From positions 62,001 to 126,000 of the forward strand of contig JAOAQX010000034.1 of assembly GCA_025210805.1 (NCBI GenBank): a stretch of 64,000 nt of DNA. The letters run 5' to 3'. The stretch's first letter is position 1; every line of letters begins with the position of its first letter. The notes under the pieces were generated by a model, which saw nothing but the letters and a program-made list of their open reading frames with translations, had not been told where the DNA came from and did not search any database. The position numbers and the translations under genes are program-made. Below, piece by piece: positions 18,341 through 28,134 of the stretch. This stretch comes from Flavobacteriales bacterium. Lineage in GTDB: Bacteria; Bacteroidota; Bacteroidia; Flavobacteriales; CAJXXR01.

Positions 18341-19468
18341 TTAAGCGTTTATTTTTTCAATTTTGGAAACAAGGCGATTGGTTATTTCTTCAATAGATCC
18401 AATACCTTCAATACCAGCGTATTTATTCTGAGCTTCATAAAAATCTTTTACAATAGCTGTTTCTTTGTTATAAACACTGATTCTGTTTTTGATGATTTCT
18501 TCATTGGTATCATCTGCTCTACCACTCGTTTTTCCTCTTTCTAGGAGTCTTTTTACAAGTTCTTCTTCTGGAACTTCAAGTGCCAACATCATAGAAATTC
18601 CTGAATCTTTTGTTGCCAAAAATTTATCCAAGGCTTCTGCTTGTGCCGTTGTTCTTGGGAAACCGTCAAAGATGAATCCTTTTGCATCAGCGTTTTGATT
18701 TACCTGATCTTCAAGCATTCCGATAGTAATTTCATCAGGCACCAAATTTCCTTTGTCTATAAAAGCCTTGGCTTTAAGACCCAGTTCTGTTTCATTTTTG
18801 ATATTATATCTAAAAATATCTCCTGTAGAAAGATGTTTTAATTCAAATGCTTCTACCAATTTTTCAGATTGTGTTCCTTTTCCTGCTCCTGGAGGTCCAA
18901 AAAGTACAATATTTAACATCGTGTTTTTATTTAGTTGGTAAATATCATTAAGATTTCTACCTTTTTGTTGATAATCTAATCCATATCCTACAACAAATAA
19001 AGGGTCTATTTCTTTCACCACATATTTCACAGGATATTCAAAGGAATAACATTCAGGTTTGAGTAATAAAGTAGCTATTTCAACACGCTTGACATCCATT
19101 TTTTGTAATTCTGGGATCAAAGCTCCAATGGTGTTACCAGTATCTACTATGTCTTCTAAAATAATTACAGTTTTCCCAGCAATTATAGATTTATTAGGTA
19201 GTAGATCAAAACGCACTTCTTCTTGATTCAAATTTCCATGATAGGAACTTGCTTTTGCAAAATACCACTCAGATTCAAGATCAATTGTTTTCATTAAATC
19301 TGAAGCAAAACGAATAGCTCCACCCAAAACAACTAAAAAAATAGGAGATTCTTCATCTCTAAAATCTTTTTGTATCTGATTAGCTAAAGCTTTTATTCCT
19401 GCTTGAATTTCTTGGGAACTCAAATAGGGTTTAAAAAAAAGGTCGTTTATACGAATGTGATTCATCAT
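18341..19468 (-). CDS. adk: Fused hypoxanthine phosphoribosyltransferase - adenylate kinase
   Basis: A 375-residue fusion. Residues 1-180 are a purine phosphoribosyltransferase (FLVVLGGAIRFASDLM; PRPP loop VIILEDIVDTGNT; late VVGYGLDY). Residues 184-375 are a complete adenylate kinase (VLFGPPGAGKGTQSEKL, LSTGDIFR, GFIFDGFPRT, RADD) lacking a zinc-type LID. The two activities link purine salvage to AMP/ADP balance. The ADK part starts with its own Met (ATG at 18920), so a separate ADK could also be made. The hpt-adk-obg order is known in this lineage; fusion occurs in some flavobacteria, from memory. Confidence 0.93.
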   Translation of the reverse strand: MMNHIRINDLFFKPYLSSQEIQAGIKALANQIQKDFRDEESPIFLVVLGGAIRFASDLMKTIDLESEWYFAKASSYHGNLNQEEVRFDLLPNKSIIAGKTVIILEDIVDTGNTIGALIPELQKMDVKRVEIATLLLKPECYSFEYPVKYVVKEIDPLFVVGYGLDYQQKGRNLNDIYQLNKNTMLNIVLFGPPGAGKGTQSEKLVEAFELKHLSTGDIFRYNIKNETELGLKAKAFIDKGNLVPDEITIGMLEDQVNQNADAKGFIFDGFPRTTAQAEALDKFLATKDSGISMMLALEVPEEELVKRLLERGKTSGRADDTNEEIIKNRISVYNKETAIVKDFYEAQNKYAGIEGIGSIEEITNRLVSKIEKINA

Positions 19469-19555
19469 GCGAATTTAACCCAAATAATGCAATAGAATCA
19501 TCAGATATCAGCTAAATGTTTGTCAATCTTTAAGAAAAAATTAAAAATGGCTTCT

Positions 19556-19582
19556 TATACCTTACAGATTTAGGTATATTTG
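19556..19582 (+). promoter_or_regulatory. padR promoter with overlapping operator
   Basis: Perfect inverted repeat TATACCT-N9-AGGTATA (19556-19562 and 19572-19578) overlaps the -7 box TATATTTG (19575-19582). The ATG lies only 6 nt past the box, so the transcript is probably leaderless or nearly so. This layout suggests autorepression by the PadR protein. Confidence 0.55.
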
Positions 19583-19587
19583 ATGTC

Positions 19588-19911
19588 ATGAATAAGAATT
19601 TATTTAAAGGCTCACTTCAAACCATTATCCTTAAATTATTAGAAAAAGAAGGAAAAATGTATGGTTATCAGCTTTCTAAAAAAGCCACTGAAATTTCGGA
19701 TGGAAAAGTAACCATTACTGAGGGAGCTCTATACACTACACTTCACAGAATGGAAGCTGATGATATTATTGAAAGTGAAATTCTAGAAGTAGCAGGTAGA
19801 AAAAGAAAATATTATAAACTCACTTCCCGTGGAAAGAAAGAAGTTGTGAACAAAACTGATGAGCTCCTTGCTTTTATTCAAAATATGAATGTTTTTTTAA
19901 AAATGAATTAA
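19588..19911 (+). CDS. PadR-family transcriptional regulator
   Basis: A 107-residue PadR repressor. The winged-helix core contains LLEKEGKMYGYQLSKKATE, ITEGALYTTLHRMEADDIIES and GRKRKYYKLTSRGKKE. It is the short (PadR-s2-like) form with only a short C-terminal helix for dimerisation. It is followed 3 bp later by a membrane protein gene, the usual two-gene PadR arrangement. It is probably autoregulated through the dyad over its promoter. Confidence 0.92.
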   Translation: MNKNLFKGSLQTIILKLLEKEGKMYGYQLSKKATEISDGKVTITEGALYTTLHRMEADDIIESEILEVAGRKRKYYKLTSRGKKEVVNKTDELLAFIQNMNVFLKMN

Positions 19912-19914
19912 ATA

Positions 19915-20583
19915 ATGAGAACCGTAAACCGAGAAGAAATCCAGAAAATTGAAGCTTTTTTGGAGAAAAAGGACATTGTCTATTATGATCTAAAGATTGA
20001 ATTGATTGATCATATTTGTCAGGTAATAGAATCAAAATGGGAGAAAAATCCCGAAATAACATTTGAACATGCTTTTCATGAGGTGTATAAATCATTTGGA
20101 ATATTTGGTTTTTCAGAAATCCTTGAAGAAAGAGAAAAAGCACTAAAAAAGCACTACTGGAAAATTACTTTCAAAGAATTATTAAAATGGTTTAGAATAC
20201 CACAAATTTCTTTAGTTTTTCTGGTTGGTTTTGCTATTTTTCAAATTCTAAAAAGTCCCATTAAAGTTCCTTTTATTCAGTATGGAATTCCCATTCTGTT
20301 TCTTTTCAGTTTGTATAAAATGTATCTGTTCAGAAAAGAATCCAAAAGAAATAATAAACAAATTGTCATGGATCGAGTTATCCTCAATTCTATGAGTATT
20401 CCGAATTATCTGGCAATTCAGTTATTAGTACTTCACCCGCCAAGTCGCCTAATAGGATATATACTCTTTACGCTTATTTTTACTGTTTATTTATTTCTTA
20501 ATTACCACCAACTTTTCGTGTTACCTAAAAAGAAAGAGCAACTTTTCAAAAAACAATATCACCAGCTTTACAAATTAACTTAA
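19915..20583 (+). CDS. PadR-associated membrane protein
   Basis: 222 residues. The N-terminal soluble helical part (about 1-90) contains YYDLKIELIDHICQVIESKWEKNP and FEHAFHEVYKSFGIFGFSEILEE, resembling the domains that precede membrane regions in PadR partner proteins (DUF1700/HAAS-like). Four or so membrane segments follow (about 100-195). The C-terminus is basic. It is probably the target controlled by PadR. The biochemical role is unknown. Confidence 0.75.
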   Translation: MRTVNREEIQKIEAFLEKKDIVYYDLKIELIDHICQVIESKWEKNPEITFEHAFHEVYKSFGIFGFSEILEEREKALKKHYWKITFKELLKWFRIPQISLVFLVGFAIFQILKSPIKVPFIQYGIPILFLFSLYKMYLFRKESKRNNKQIVMDRVILNSMSIPNYLAIQLLVLHPPSRLIGYILFTLIFTVYLFLNYHQLFVLPKKKEQLFKKQYHQLYKLT

Positions 20584-20622
20584 ACAAATAACAATACTTC
20601 AACGTTTATATCAAAAAAAATA

Positions 20623-20630
20623 TAGCTTTG
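20623..20630 (+). promoter_or_regulatory. -7 box for the M43 protease
   Basis: TAGCTTTG (TAnnTTTG), 40 bp upstream of the start. Confidence 0.45.
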
Positions 20631-20670
20631 TCTAAGCTGAAATTATATTACATTATTAACACCCATAATT

Positions 20671-22095
20671 ATGAAAAAAATTATTTTTCTAAGTCTAACT
20701 TTGAGTTTAGGAATTCAATTACAAGCCCAAGAGATTTATCAAGGTCCTCTAAAAAAAATTACCCAAAAGGAGTATTGTGGATCTTATGATTTGATGGAAC
20801 ATATTGATAAAAAAAATCCCTCATTTATTGAAAAATCAAATAAAGTATTGACCAGCATTCCTCAAGGAGATGTACAACTTAAAAGTTCTGCTAATCAATA
20901 TATTTACACCATTCCTGTGGTTTTTCATGTTGTTTATAATAATGCAGAAGAAAACCTCCCTGACTCAGTGATTCACAATCAGTTGAAAATATTAAACAAA
21001 GCATATTCAAGAACTAATACTACGGCTGCCAATACCCGAAGTGAATTTTTAAACTATGTGGGTGACACCAAAATTCGTTTTGAACTAGCAACAACAGATC
21101 CTAATGGAAACCCTACGAATGGAATCAACCGTGTAAGTACTTCTATTACAGAATTTGGAGGAACAATGCCTTATGCTCTGAATCAAACAGCAGAAATTAT
21201 TAATTGGGTGAATGATAGCCTTTTTCACAATATTGCAAGAATCACACAAACTAGTAAAGGTGGTTCAGATCCTTGGAACCCTGAAAAATATTTAAATCTC
21301 TATTCTGGGGATATCAGAATATTGGAACCTCAAATAAACAATACCAGAGAAATTTTTCTTTTAGGAATTGCCACTCCTCCATTGTTTCATTCTAATTTTC
21401 CTAGCGATATACTGGATCAACTCGGAGGATTTAATCAGGCAGCCTTAGTACATTTTGCGGGTATAGGGAGCAATAATCCTGTTGGTTTCGAAGCTCCGTA
21501 TAACATTTATAATACAACAGCTGGTGAAGGTCTGGCGGCAGTTCATGAGGTAGGACATTACCTAGGACTTCGTCATATTTGGGGAGATGGTAATTGTAGT
21601 GCAGATGATTATGTGGATGATACTCCTTTAATGTCTGCAAATAGTCAATTTGATTGTAGTCATACAAAGAATAGCTGCGTAGATACTCTTTTTGGTGTTG
21701 ATTTTCCTGATATGGTTGAAAATTATATGGATTATTCCAGCCAAACTTGTCAAAATGCATTTTCAAAAGGACAAGGTCTAATTATGCGTCATACTTTGGA
21801 TAATTATAGAACACAACTTGCCACAAAAACCATCGATCCTATTGGATTAGATGAATGGGAAAGTACTTTCGATATTTATCCAAATCCAAGCAATGGGACT
21901 ATTCATATAGAATCACAAAACTTGGAACTAAAAAATACCTTTGTAAAAATAACCAATCTTCAAGGGCAGACTCTTTTACTAAAAGAGATGAATGCTCAAA
22001 AAACCACAATAGAGCTACCAGAGACAAATGGTCTTTATTTGATTCATGTGTTTAATCAGAACAGGAAAAACACTTATAAGGTTCTAAAGATATAA
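20671..22095 (+). CDS. Secreted M43-type zinc metalloprotease with T9SS sorting domain
   Basis: 474 residues. The signal peptide (IIFLSLTLSLGIQLQAQ) is followed by a propeptide and a pappalysin/cytophagalysin-type (M43) catalytic domain. The zinc motif is HEVGHYLGLRH (HExxHxxGxxH) with WGDG just after, and the Met-turn lies in ENYMDYSSQTC. The C-terminus (about 395-474: FDIYPNPSNGTIHIES, ITNLQGQTLL, GLYLIHVF) is a type A T9SS sorting domain, so the enzyme should be exported through the type IX system. It ends 3 bp from a convergent gene. Confidence 0.92.
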   Translation: MKKIIFLSLTLSLGIQLQAQEIYQGPLKKITQKEYCGSYDLMEHIDKKNPSFIEKSNKVLTSIPQGDVQLKSSANQYIYTIPVVFHVVYNNAEENLPDSVIHNQLKILNKAYSRTNTTAANTRSEFLNYVGDTKIRFELATTDPNGNPTNGINRVSTSITEFGGTMPYALNQTAEIINWVNDSLFHNIARITQTSKGGSDPWNPEKYLNLYSGDIRILEPQINNTREIFLLGIATPPLFHSNFPSDILDQLGGFNQAALVHFAGIGSNNPVGFEAPYNIYNTTAGEGLAAVHEVGHYLGLRHIWGDGNCSADDYVDDTPLMSANSQFDCSHTKNSCVDTLFGVDFPDMVENYMDYSSQTCQNAFSKGQGLIMRHTLDNYRTQLATKTIDPIGLDEWESTFDIYPNPSNGTIHIESQNLELKNTFVKITNLQGQTLLLKEMNAQKTTIELPETNGLYLIHVFNQNRKNTYKVLKI

Positions 22096-22098
22096 CCT

Positions 22099-22548
22099 TT
22101 ATATTATCTCCAAAACATCAAAGGTGTTTCCGTTTACCACAGCGGATTCACCTTTTTTCTTTCCTAAAAGTATTTTACCGAGAGGTGCTGATGCAGAAAT
22201 TAAAAATATCTTTGTTCCATCAAAATTGATATTTCCTATTCCAACAGAGAGTAAGAGCCAATTCTTTGAAGTCTTTACTAAACTTCCTCTTTGAACAGAA
22301 TCTTGAAATTCTTGAAAATCAATTTGTAAAAACTGACTTTGGATAAGTTGTTTTTCTTGAATTTGCTTACCGAGCTTTTCCATTTCTAATTGCAAATGAG
22401 CCCTTCCTGTTTCGTGCTTATCCCCTGCTGAAGATTTTGATTCATTCTGCAAAGAAGATTTTACTTTTTGAATTTGTTCATCCAGTAAATTAATCTGATT
22501 TTGTATGTGTTGATTACAAAATTCTATAAACGCTTTTTTATCAATCAT
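22099..22548 (-). CDS. GreA/GreB C-terminal-like protein
   Basis: A 149-residue protein with an N-terminal coiled coil (about 1-85) and a C-terminal Gre-factor-like FKBP fold ending in SASAPLGKILLGKKKGESAVV. GreA/B bind the RNA polymerase secondary channel. Here the coiled-coil tip contains SAGDKHETGRAHLQ, with acidic residues as in Gre factors (D-x(n)-E). Close relatives in flavobacteria are often given unrelated names. It is the last gene of the tdh-cysS-M28-tadA operon. Whether it rescues backtracked polymerase is untested. Confidence 0.75.
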   Translation of the reverse strand: MIDKKAFIEFCNQHIQNQINLLDEQIQKVKSSLQNESKSSAGDKHETGRAHLQLEMEKLGKQIQEKQLIQSQFLQIDFQEFQDSVQRGSLVKTSKNWLLLSVGIGNINFDGTKIFLISASAPLGKILLGKKKGESAVVNGNTFDVLEII

Positions 22549-22551
22549 ACT

Positions 22552-22995
22552 CTATCCTCTTTTGTTAGCAAAAAAAGACTGAAGAAGTTCTTGGCACTCC
22601 TTTGCCATAACCCCTACCTGAATATCCGATTTAGGATGAAAAAGCTGAGGATCTTTTGAGTATGCTCCTCTTTTTGGGTCTGAAGCTCCAATAACAATTT
22701 TTCCAATTTTTGTATGGTAAGAAGCTCCACAACACATAACACATGGCTCTAGGGTTACATAAAGCGTACATTCATTAAGGTATTTTCCTCCAAGATAATC
22801 TGAAGCCGCTGTGAATGCCAACATTTCAGCATGAGCAGTAAAGTCATTCAGTCTTTCAGTTTGGTTATGCGCTTTAGCGATAATAGTATCTTGAGCCACT
22901 ATGACTGCTCCAATGGGAACTTCGCCAGCCTCAAAAGCCTTCTTCGCCTCTTTTAAGGCTTCGTTCATAAAATATTCATCAGAAAATAGCTCCAT
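22552..22995 (-). CDS. tadA: tRNA adenosine(34) deaminase TadA
   Basis: A 147-residue cytidine-deaminase-fold enzyme that makes inosine at the wobble position of tRNA-Arg(ACG). The zinc and catalytic motifs are DFTAHAEMLAF (HAE) and LEPCVMCCGA (PCxxC). N-terminal FMNEALKEAKKAFEAGEVPIGAVIV and later GASDPKRGAYS are typical of TadA. It is 3 bp upstream of the Gre-like gene. Length is normal. Confidence 0.93.
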   Translation of the reverse strand: MELFSDEYFMNEALKEAKKAFEAGEVPIGAVIVAQDTIIAKAHNQTERLNDFTAHAEMLAFTAASDYLGGKYLNECTLYVTLEPCVMCCGASYHTKIGKIVIGASDPKRGAYSKDPQLFHPKSDIQVGVMAKECQELLQSFFANKRG

Positions 22996-23013
22996 TTTTA
23001 TAATGTGTTGGTA

Positions 23014-23958
23014 TTATTCTTTTAAGTACAAAAATTCTAAAATCACCTGACCTACAGCTTTTAAAGTATTTTTATCAATCTGATTCATTTGATCTTCCTG
23101 CTGGTGCCATTGGGGAAAATAACTCTTTGTTTTTGAGCGATAATCTGTAATTAATAAAGTGGGAATGTTTCCTCTAGAATTATTATTGATAAAGTAGTGA
23201 TCATCAATCAATAAATGAGTGATATTTTGGGCAGGAAAATAAGCTTGTAAATCTTTTTTCTTAGCCACTTGCCAAATTTTTTCTTGAATATCTCCACAGA
23301 AAAACCCAGAAAACTCTTCTTTTACAAATGTAGCATTCTTATTTCCTACTTTGTTGATGACAATTCCATACTCGTATTGTTGAGTGTTTTCTTGTACCCA
23401 AGCTTGTGATCCTACTCCATAAGTGCTCATCAAATTATCTTGTCCTTGATCATTTCCATCAAAGAAAATAAAATCGATACCAAAAGGCAAAGAATCTGTG
23501 GCTATCTGACTTGCCAATTCCATAATCATAGCAACTCCAGAACCACTATTATTAGCTGCATCATTAGGAAATTTTGAGTTTGTACTCTCAAATCTGCTAT
23601 CATAATGCGTTGCCAAAAATATTCGTTTTTTAGCGGTAGGATTATACGTTCCGATGATATTATAAATTTCGGTAAGCCCTTGTGCTGTTTGTTTTAGATG
23701 ATGAGAAATTTGTGGTTTTAAGTCCAAAGCAATCAAGTGATTTCGGATATAATCTTGACAGTTTTTATGTGCCAAAGATCCTGGGATCCTATACCCCATA
23801 GAAACCTGATTTCTAATATGGTGATAAGCTGAAACCTCATTAAACTCGGGTCTAAATGTTGCCAAATCCCATCTCTTTTCTTTTGTAGGCATTTCGCATG
23901 CCATCAAAGAAAACATCATTCCCAAAAACAATAAATATCTTCCTACTCTTTGCTCCAA
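23014..23958 (-). CDS. M28-family aminopeptidase / glutaminyl-cyclase-like lipoprotein
   Basis: 314 residues. The lipoprotein signal ends in FSLMAC (Cys21). The catalytic domain is M28-like, with metal ligands in [23 protein letters not shown] and [10 protein letters not shown], and a late LLIDDHYFI. The NDQGQD sequence and overall size (about 290 mature residues) resemble secreted bacterial glutaminyl cyclases more than classic aminopeptidases, so either activity is possible. Its start overlaps the end of cysS by 16 bp, pointing to coupling. Confidence 0.8.
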   Translation of the reverse strand: MEQRVGRYLLFLGMMFSLMACEMPTKEKRWDLATFRPEFNEVSAYHHIRNQVSMGYRIPGSLAHKNCQDYIRNHLIALDLKPQISHHLKQTAQGLTEIYNIIGTYNPTAKKRIFLATHYDSRFESTNSKFPNDAANNSGSGVAMIMELASQIATDSLPFGIDFIFFDGNDQGQDNLMSTYGVGSQAWVQENTQQYEYGIVINKVGNKNATFVKEEFSGFFCGDIQEKIWQVAKKKDLQAYFPAQNITHLLIDDHYFINNNSRGNIPTLLITDYRSKTKSYFPQWHQQEDQMNQIDKNTLKAVGQVILEFLYLKE

Positions 23959-25406
23959 GTTGTTCCTTCCTTACTATCTTTCAACACAATTCCTATTTCC
24001 TGTAACTGATTTCTAATCAAGTCAGCTTTTTCCCAATTTCTTTCTTCCTTTGCTTCTTGACGCATTTGCATGAGCATTTTCACTAGGGCATCTTCGCTAT
24101 TTTCTTTATTACTTTCGGTAGTTATAGTAGACCATTCGACCCCTAAGATATCATTAACAAAAGCATCCATGGTTTCTATAAAGAAGATTCTTGAGGCTTC
24201 ATCTAAAGCTTCTTCTCCTTTGGCTATTTTTACCAATTCATGAATATGAGAAATAAAAAGTGGTGTATTAAAATCATCATTCAAGGCCTCCAAGGCTTTG
24301 TTTTTAACGTTTTCTAATGCCTCTTTTTCATTTCTAGTTCCTGCTTCTTTTTCGGAAATATCTTGGTATATTTTTTCAATTTTCTGAAAAGCATTTACCG
24401 CAGATTCCATTGAGTCTTTAGAAAAATCTAAATTTGATCGATAATGTGCAGAAAGTATGAAAAAACGAATAATATTGGGTGTAAAACCTGTTTCGAAGAA
24501 ATCATTATTTCCAGTGACCAACTCCATAGGAAGAATAGAATTACCCGTAGATTTACTCATTTTTGCACCATTAAGTGTAAGCATATTGGCATGCATCCAG
24601 TAATTTACAGGACTTTCATCATGAGCTACGGTACATTGTGCAATTTCACATTCATGATGCGGGAATTTCAAATCCATTCCACCTCCATGGATATCAAATT
24701 TTTCACCTAAGTATTTACTACTCATTACAGAACACTCTAAATGCCACCCTGGAAAACCAACTCCCCATGGAGAATTCCAACGCATAATATGAGTTGGACT
24801 GGCTTTTTTCCAAAGTGCAAAATCCAATGGATTTCTCTTTTCTTCTTGTCCATCAAGATCTCTAGTTCCTGAGATCATATCTTCTACTTTTCTTCCAGAA
24901 AGAGATCCGTAATGGTATTTTTCATGATATTTTAATACATCAAAGTATACAGAGCCATTTACTTCATAAGCGTATCCTTTTTTGATGATGTCTTCTATCA
25001 TGTCTATTTGTTCCACGATATGCCCTGTGGCTGTTGGCTCAATAGATGGAGGAAATGCATTAAACATACGCATTATATCATGAAAATTGAGCGTATATTT
25101 TTGCACAATTTCCATAGGCTCCAATTGTTCCAATTTGGCTCTTTGAGCTATTTTATCTTCTCCAGTATCGGCATCACTTTCAAGGTGTCCAGCATCTGTT
25201 ATATTTCTAACATAACGCACTTTATATCCTAGATATTTAAGATAACGAAACACTAAATCAAAATTGATAAAGGTTCTACAATTCCCTAGATGTACTTCGT
25301 TGTAAACCGTAGGTCCACAAACATAAAGTCCTACTCTACCCTCATGGATAGGTTTGAAAATTTCTTTCTTTCGTGAATGAGAATTGTAAATCTGAAGTTG
25401 ATTCAT
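23943..25406 (-). CDS. cysS: Cysteinyl-tRNA synthetase
   Basis: A 487-residue class I synthetase. The zinc Cys lies in [15 protein letters not shown] (HLGN is the HIGH motif), the second zinc region is [16 protein letters not shown] with HHECEIAQ, and KMSKS appears as [10 protein letters not shown]. The C-terminal helical domain ends in a [18 protein letters not shown] segment. It lies 22 bp after the threonine dehydrogenase gene and overlaps the next gene by 16 bp. Confidence 0.97.
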   Translation of the reverse strand: MNQLQIYNSHSRKKEIFKPIHEGRVGLYVCGPTVYNEVHLGNCRTFINFDLVFRYLKYLGYKVRYVRNITDAGHLESDADTGEDKIAQRAKLEQLEPMEIVQKYTLNFHDIMRMFNAFPPSIEPTATGHIVEQIDMIEDIIKKGYAYEVNGSVYFDVLKYHEKYHYGSLSGRKVEDMISGTRDLDGQEEKRNPLDFALWKKASPTHIMRWNSPWGVGFPGWHLECSVMSSKYLGEKFDIHGGGMDLKFPHHECEIAQCTVAHDESPVNYWMHANMLTLNGAKMSKSTGNSILPMELVTGNNDFFETGFTPNIIRFFILSAHYRSNLDFSKDSMESAVNAFQKIEKIYQDISEKEAGTRNEKEALENVKNKALEALNDDFNTPLFISHIHELVKIAKGEEALDEASRIFFIETMDAFVNDILGVEWSTITTESNKENSEDALVKMLMQMRQEAKEERNWEKADLIRNQLQEIGIVLKDSKEGTTWSKE

Positions 25407-25428
25407 GGTTTTATGGTAATGTATCTTA

Positions 25429-26379
25429 TTAGTATTTTTTCTTTAAGTTCTTTAGCATATCTTGGGTCATGGAAGTTATATCATACTTTGGATTCCATCC
25501 CCAATCTTCTTGAGCACGAATATCATCTATAGAAGAAGGCCAAGAATCGGCTATTTCTTGACGATAATCTGGTTGATAAGCGATTTGGAAATCAGTTATT
25601 TCCTTTTTAATTTCGGCAGCCAATTCTTTAGGTGAAAAAGAAATTCCTCCTAGATTATATGAAGATCGGATTTTTACCTGATCAACAGGTGCCTCCATCA
25701 ATTCTATGGTAGCTCTAATGGCATCTGGCATATACATCATTGGCAAATAAGTATCTTCACTCAAAAAAGAAGTATATCTTCCAGATTTTAATGCTTCATG
25801 ATAAATATCTACGGCATAATCTGTAGTTCCACCTCCTGGCATACTTTTATACCCTATGAGTCCTGGATAACGAATAGAACGAACATCTACGCCAAATTTT
25901 TGATGATAATATTCACACCATCTTTCTCCAGCCAACTTACTGATTCCATATACTGTGGTAGGCTCGGTAACTGTTACTTGCGGAGTCATTTCTCTAGGCG
26001 TTGTAGGTCCAAAAACAGCAATAGAACTTGGCCAATAGAGTTTTTTAATTTTTCCAAAACGTGCTAAATCTAAAACATGTGATAGTGATCTCATATTGAG
26101 TCTCCATCCAAGCTCTATATTTCTTTCGGCAGTTGCAGATAAAATAGCAGCTAATAAATATACTTGAGTAATTTCATATTCTCTTACCACAGCGTTGAGT
26201 TTTACCTCATCCATGATGTCGAGATTTATAAAAGGTCCACCTTCCATTACTTCTAATGAAGCATCTTTGATATCTGAGGCAACCACCTGATCATTTCCGT
26301 ATATTTTTCTGAGCTCCAATACCAATTCAGATCCAATTTGACCCGAAGCTCCTATCACTAAAATTTTATCTTTTATCAT
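25429..26379 (-). CDS. tdh: SDR-type L-threonine 3-dehydrogenase
   Basis: A 316-residue extended SDR. The Rossmann motif is [16 protein letters not shown]. The catalytic Tyr-Lys are in [19 protein letters not shown], and the sequence SSIAVFGP precedes it. The [26 protein letters not shown] segment (shortened here to its key GGGTTDYA) is typical of the NAD-dependent threonine dehydrogenases first known from flavobacteria, which oxidise Thr to 2-amino-3-ketobutyrate. It is the first gene of the operon, with a good -7 box. Confidence 0.88.
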   Translation of the reverse strand: MIKDKILVIGASGQIGSELVLELRKIYGNDQVVASDIKDASLEVMEGGPFINLDIMDEVKLNAVVREYEITQVYLLAAILSATAERNIELGWRLNMRSLSHVLDLARFGKIKKLYWPSSIAVFGPTTPREMTPQVTVTEPTTVYGISKLAGERWCEYYHQKFGVDVRSIRYPGLIGYKSMPGGGTTDYAVDIYHEALKSGRYTSFLSEDTYLPMMYMPDAIRATIELMEAPVDQVKIRSSYNLGGISFSPKELAAEIKKEITDFQIAYQPDYRQEIADSWPSSIDDIRAQEDWGWNPKYDITSMTQDMLKNLKKKY

Positions 26380-26407
26380 CCTCTTTCGTCTTTTAAAATA
26401 AGTAAGA

Positions 26408-26415
26408 CAAAGATA
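26408..26415 (-). promoter_or_regulatory. -7 box for the tdh-cysS-M28-tadA-gre operon
   Basis: The minus strand reads TATCTTTG (TAnnTTTG), 28 bp before the tdh start. Confidence 0.45.
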
Positions 26416-26552
26416 CTTTTTTATAAGGAAGAATTAAATAAGACCCTTACAAAATCTTCTAAACCAAAATTTATTCAATTCTTATCTCTATTCTACAATT
26501 TCAGGAACACAGAAAAATGCGTATGTTAGTACCACACAAAATCAAAAAATAG

Positions 26553-26912
26553 ATGAATATTCCTTTTGACAATCCACTTTTTTTAATTCCCTCATTTACT
26601 GGGATTATTTTAATTATTGCAGGTTTAATCATGTTCAAATTCCCTCCTAAAAAAATCAATACATTCTATGGATATCGATCAAAAAACTCTATGAAAAACC
26701 AAGAGCGTTGGAATTTTTCTCAAACTTATGCTGCCATTGAAATGATGAAATATGGAGGAATCATGAGTTTATCAGGAATTATTGGGTTACTTTTTAAGCC
26801 AAATAACCATCTTTTGGGTCTAGTTTTAGGTCTTGGAATCATGATTTTGATAATCGTTTTTTTTGTTCTTCGTGTAGAAAAAGTGATCAAAAAAAGATTT
26901 GACGCTAAGTAA
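26553..26912 (+). CDS. SdpI-family membrane protein
   Basis: 119 residues with three hydrophobic segments (about 9-29, 71-86, 88-107). The family hallmark FPPKKINTFYGYRSKNSMKNQERWNFSQ is present as FKFPPKKIN and YGYRSKNSMKNQ. In Bacillus SdpI gives immunity to the SDP toxin. In most other bacteria, including here with no toxin nearby, the role is unknown. Confidence 0.85.
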   Translation: MNIPFDNPLFLIPSFTGIILIIAGLIMFKFPPKKINTFYGYRSKNSMKNQERWNFSQTYAAIEMMKYGGIMSLSGIIGLLFKPNNHLLGLVLGLGIMILIIVFFVLRVEKVIKKRFDAK

Positions 26913-26988
26913 TGTTTTCCAAATAATGAAATAAAGATTTCGAAAATCTTTCATGTATTTTTCATGAATATAAAAACTGAATATTCCT

Positions 26989-26996
26989 TATCTTTG
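26989..26996 (+). promoter_or_regulatory. -7 box for the endonuclease/phosphatase gene
   Basis: TATCTTTG (TAnnTTTG), 16 bp before the start codon. Confidence 0.45.
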
Positions 26997-27012
26997 ATGA
27001 AAAATATTTCAA

Positions 27013-28125
27013 ATGAAAAAAACACTTTGGATCGCAGGATTATTTACCATTTTCTTGTCTTGTCAAAATAACGAAACAAACAATCGTTCGAAATCTGATA
27101 ATAACTCAGCAACTACTAAGACTGAGCAGAAAAAAGCAGAGACAAAAGCACCCAAAAAGAATTCAAATTCGACCCTAAAACTCAAAAAATTCGATCAGAA
27201 AATTTTGGCATTCTATAATGTGGAAAACCTTTTTGATACCCATAATAACCCCAAAACATTAGATGACGATTTTTTACCAAAAGGAAAGCTTTCTTGGACA
27301 AAAGAACGTTATCATAAAAAGCTCAATAACCTCGCAAGGGTAATTGATGATATTCCTGGAGAACTCCCTATATTCTTGGGAATGGTAGAAGTGGAAAATC
27401 GTAAAGTTTTAGAAGATCTAACTCAAAAAACTACACTCAAAAAAGGAAATTACGGTATTTCACATTTTCAATCTCTTGACAAAAGAGGAATCGATAATGC
27501 ATTAGTTTACCGAAAAGATTTTGCAAAATTATTAGAAGAGGAAGCTATCACACCAGAGATTCCTAGAACTTTAACTAGAGATATTTTGTATTCTAAATTT
27601 CAGCTAATTGATGGAAAAATCTTACACACTTTTGTAAACCATTGGCCTAGTAGAAGAGAAGGAGAACAAGCTTCTTCTTACAAAAGAGAAGCTGCCGCTA
27701 AAACACTTAAAAAATTGGTGGATAGAATTCTTACTAAAGATAGAAATGCCAATATTGTTATCATGGGAGACTTTAATGACTACCCTACCAATAAAAGTAT
27801 CCAAAAAGTACTTCAAGCAACAAAATCAACAAAAGGTCTATATAATTTTGCCCTAGAATGGCAAGAAAATGCGCCTAAAACAAAACAAGGATCACATTCT
27901 TATAGAGGAAAATGGGGAATGCTGGATCAAATAATTGTATCGCCAAATATGATGAATCCAAAGGGTGAATTTGCTTTAAAGCAAAAAGACTTTAATGTAT
28001 TTAGAAAGGATTATATGGTCTTTAAGCATCCAAAATACGGAACTTACTCTCCTAGCAGAACGTATGCAGGACCTAAATATATTGGAGATTATTCTGATCA
28101 CCTTCCTATTTATTTGAGTCTTTAA
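27013..28125 (+). CDS. Endonuclease/exonuclease/phosphatase-family lipoprotein
   Basis: 370 residues. The signal ends in TIFLSC (Cys17), followed by a low-complexity N/S/T/K linker (about 18-60). The EEP fold follows with AFYNVENLFDTHNN, LGMVEVENRKVLEDL, HWPSRREGEQASSY, IVMGDFNDYPTN and a C-terminal YSDHLPIYLSL, which together hold the metal and catalytic residues (E, H, D, N, D-H). It is probably a surface nuclease or phosphatase. It lies 9 bp before aroC but is functionally unrelated. Confidence 0.9.
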   Translation: MKKTLWIAGLFTIFLSCQNNETNNRSKSDNNSATTKTEQKKAETKAPKKNSNSTLKLKKFDQKILAFYNVENLFDTHNNPKTLDDDFLPKGKLSWTKERYHKKLNNLARVIDDIPGELPIFLGMVEVENRKVLEDLTQKTTLKKGNYGISHFQSLDKRGIDNALVYRKDFAKLLEEEAITPEIPRTLTRDILYSKFQLIDGKILHTFVNHWPSRREGEQASSYKREAAAKTLKKLVDRILTKDRNANIVIMGDFNDYPTNKSIQKVLQATKSTKGLYNFALEWQENAPKTKQGSHSYRGKWGMLDQIIVSPNMMNPKGEFALKQKDFNVFRKDYMVFKHPKYGTYSPSRTYAGPKYIGDYSDHLPIYLSL

Positions 28126-28134
28126 TATTTATTT

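Noticed and set aside
18918-19468. Separate hpt gene with frameshifted junction to adk
   Set aside because: The frame is continuous through the linker with no stop. The fusion is read directly from the sequence.
21431-21766. 111-codon minus-strand frame inside the M43 protease gene
   Set aside because: It lies opposite the conserved HExxHxxGxxH region; the composition (H, Y, Q-rich) is that of an antisense shadow.
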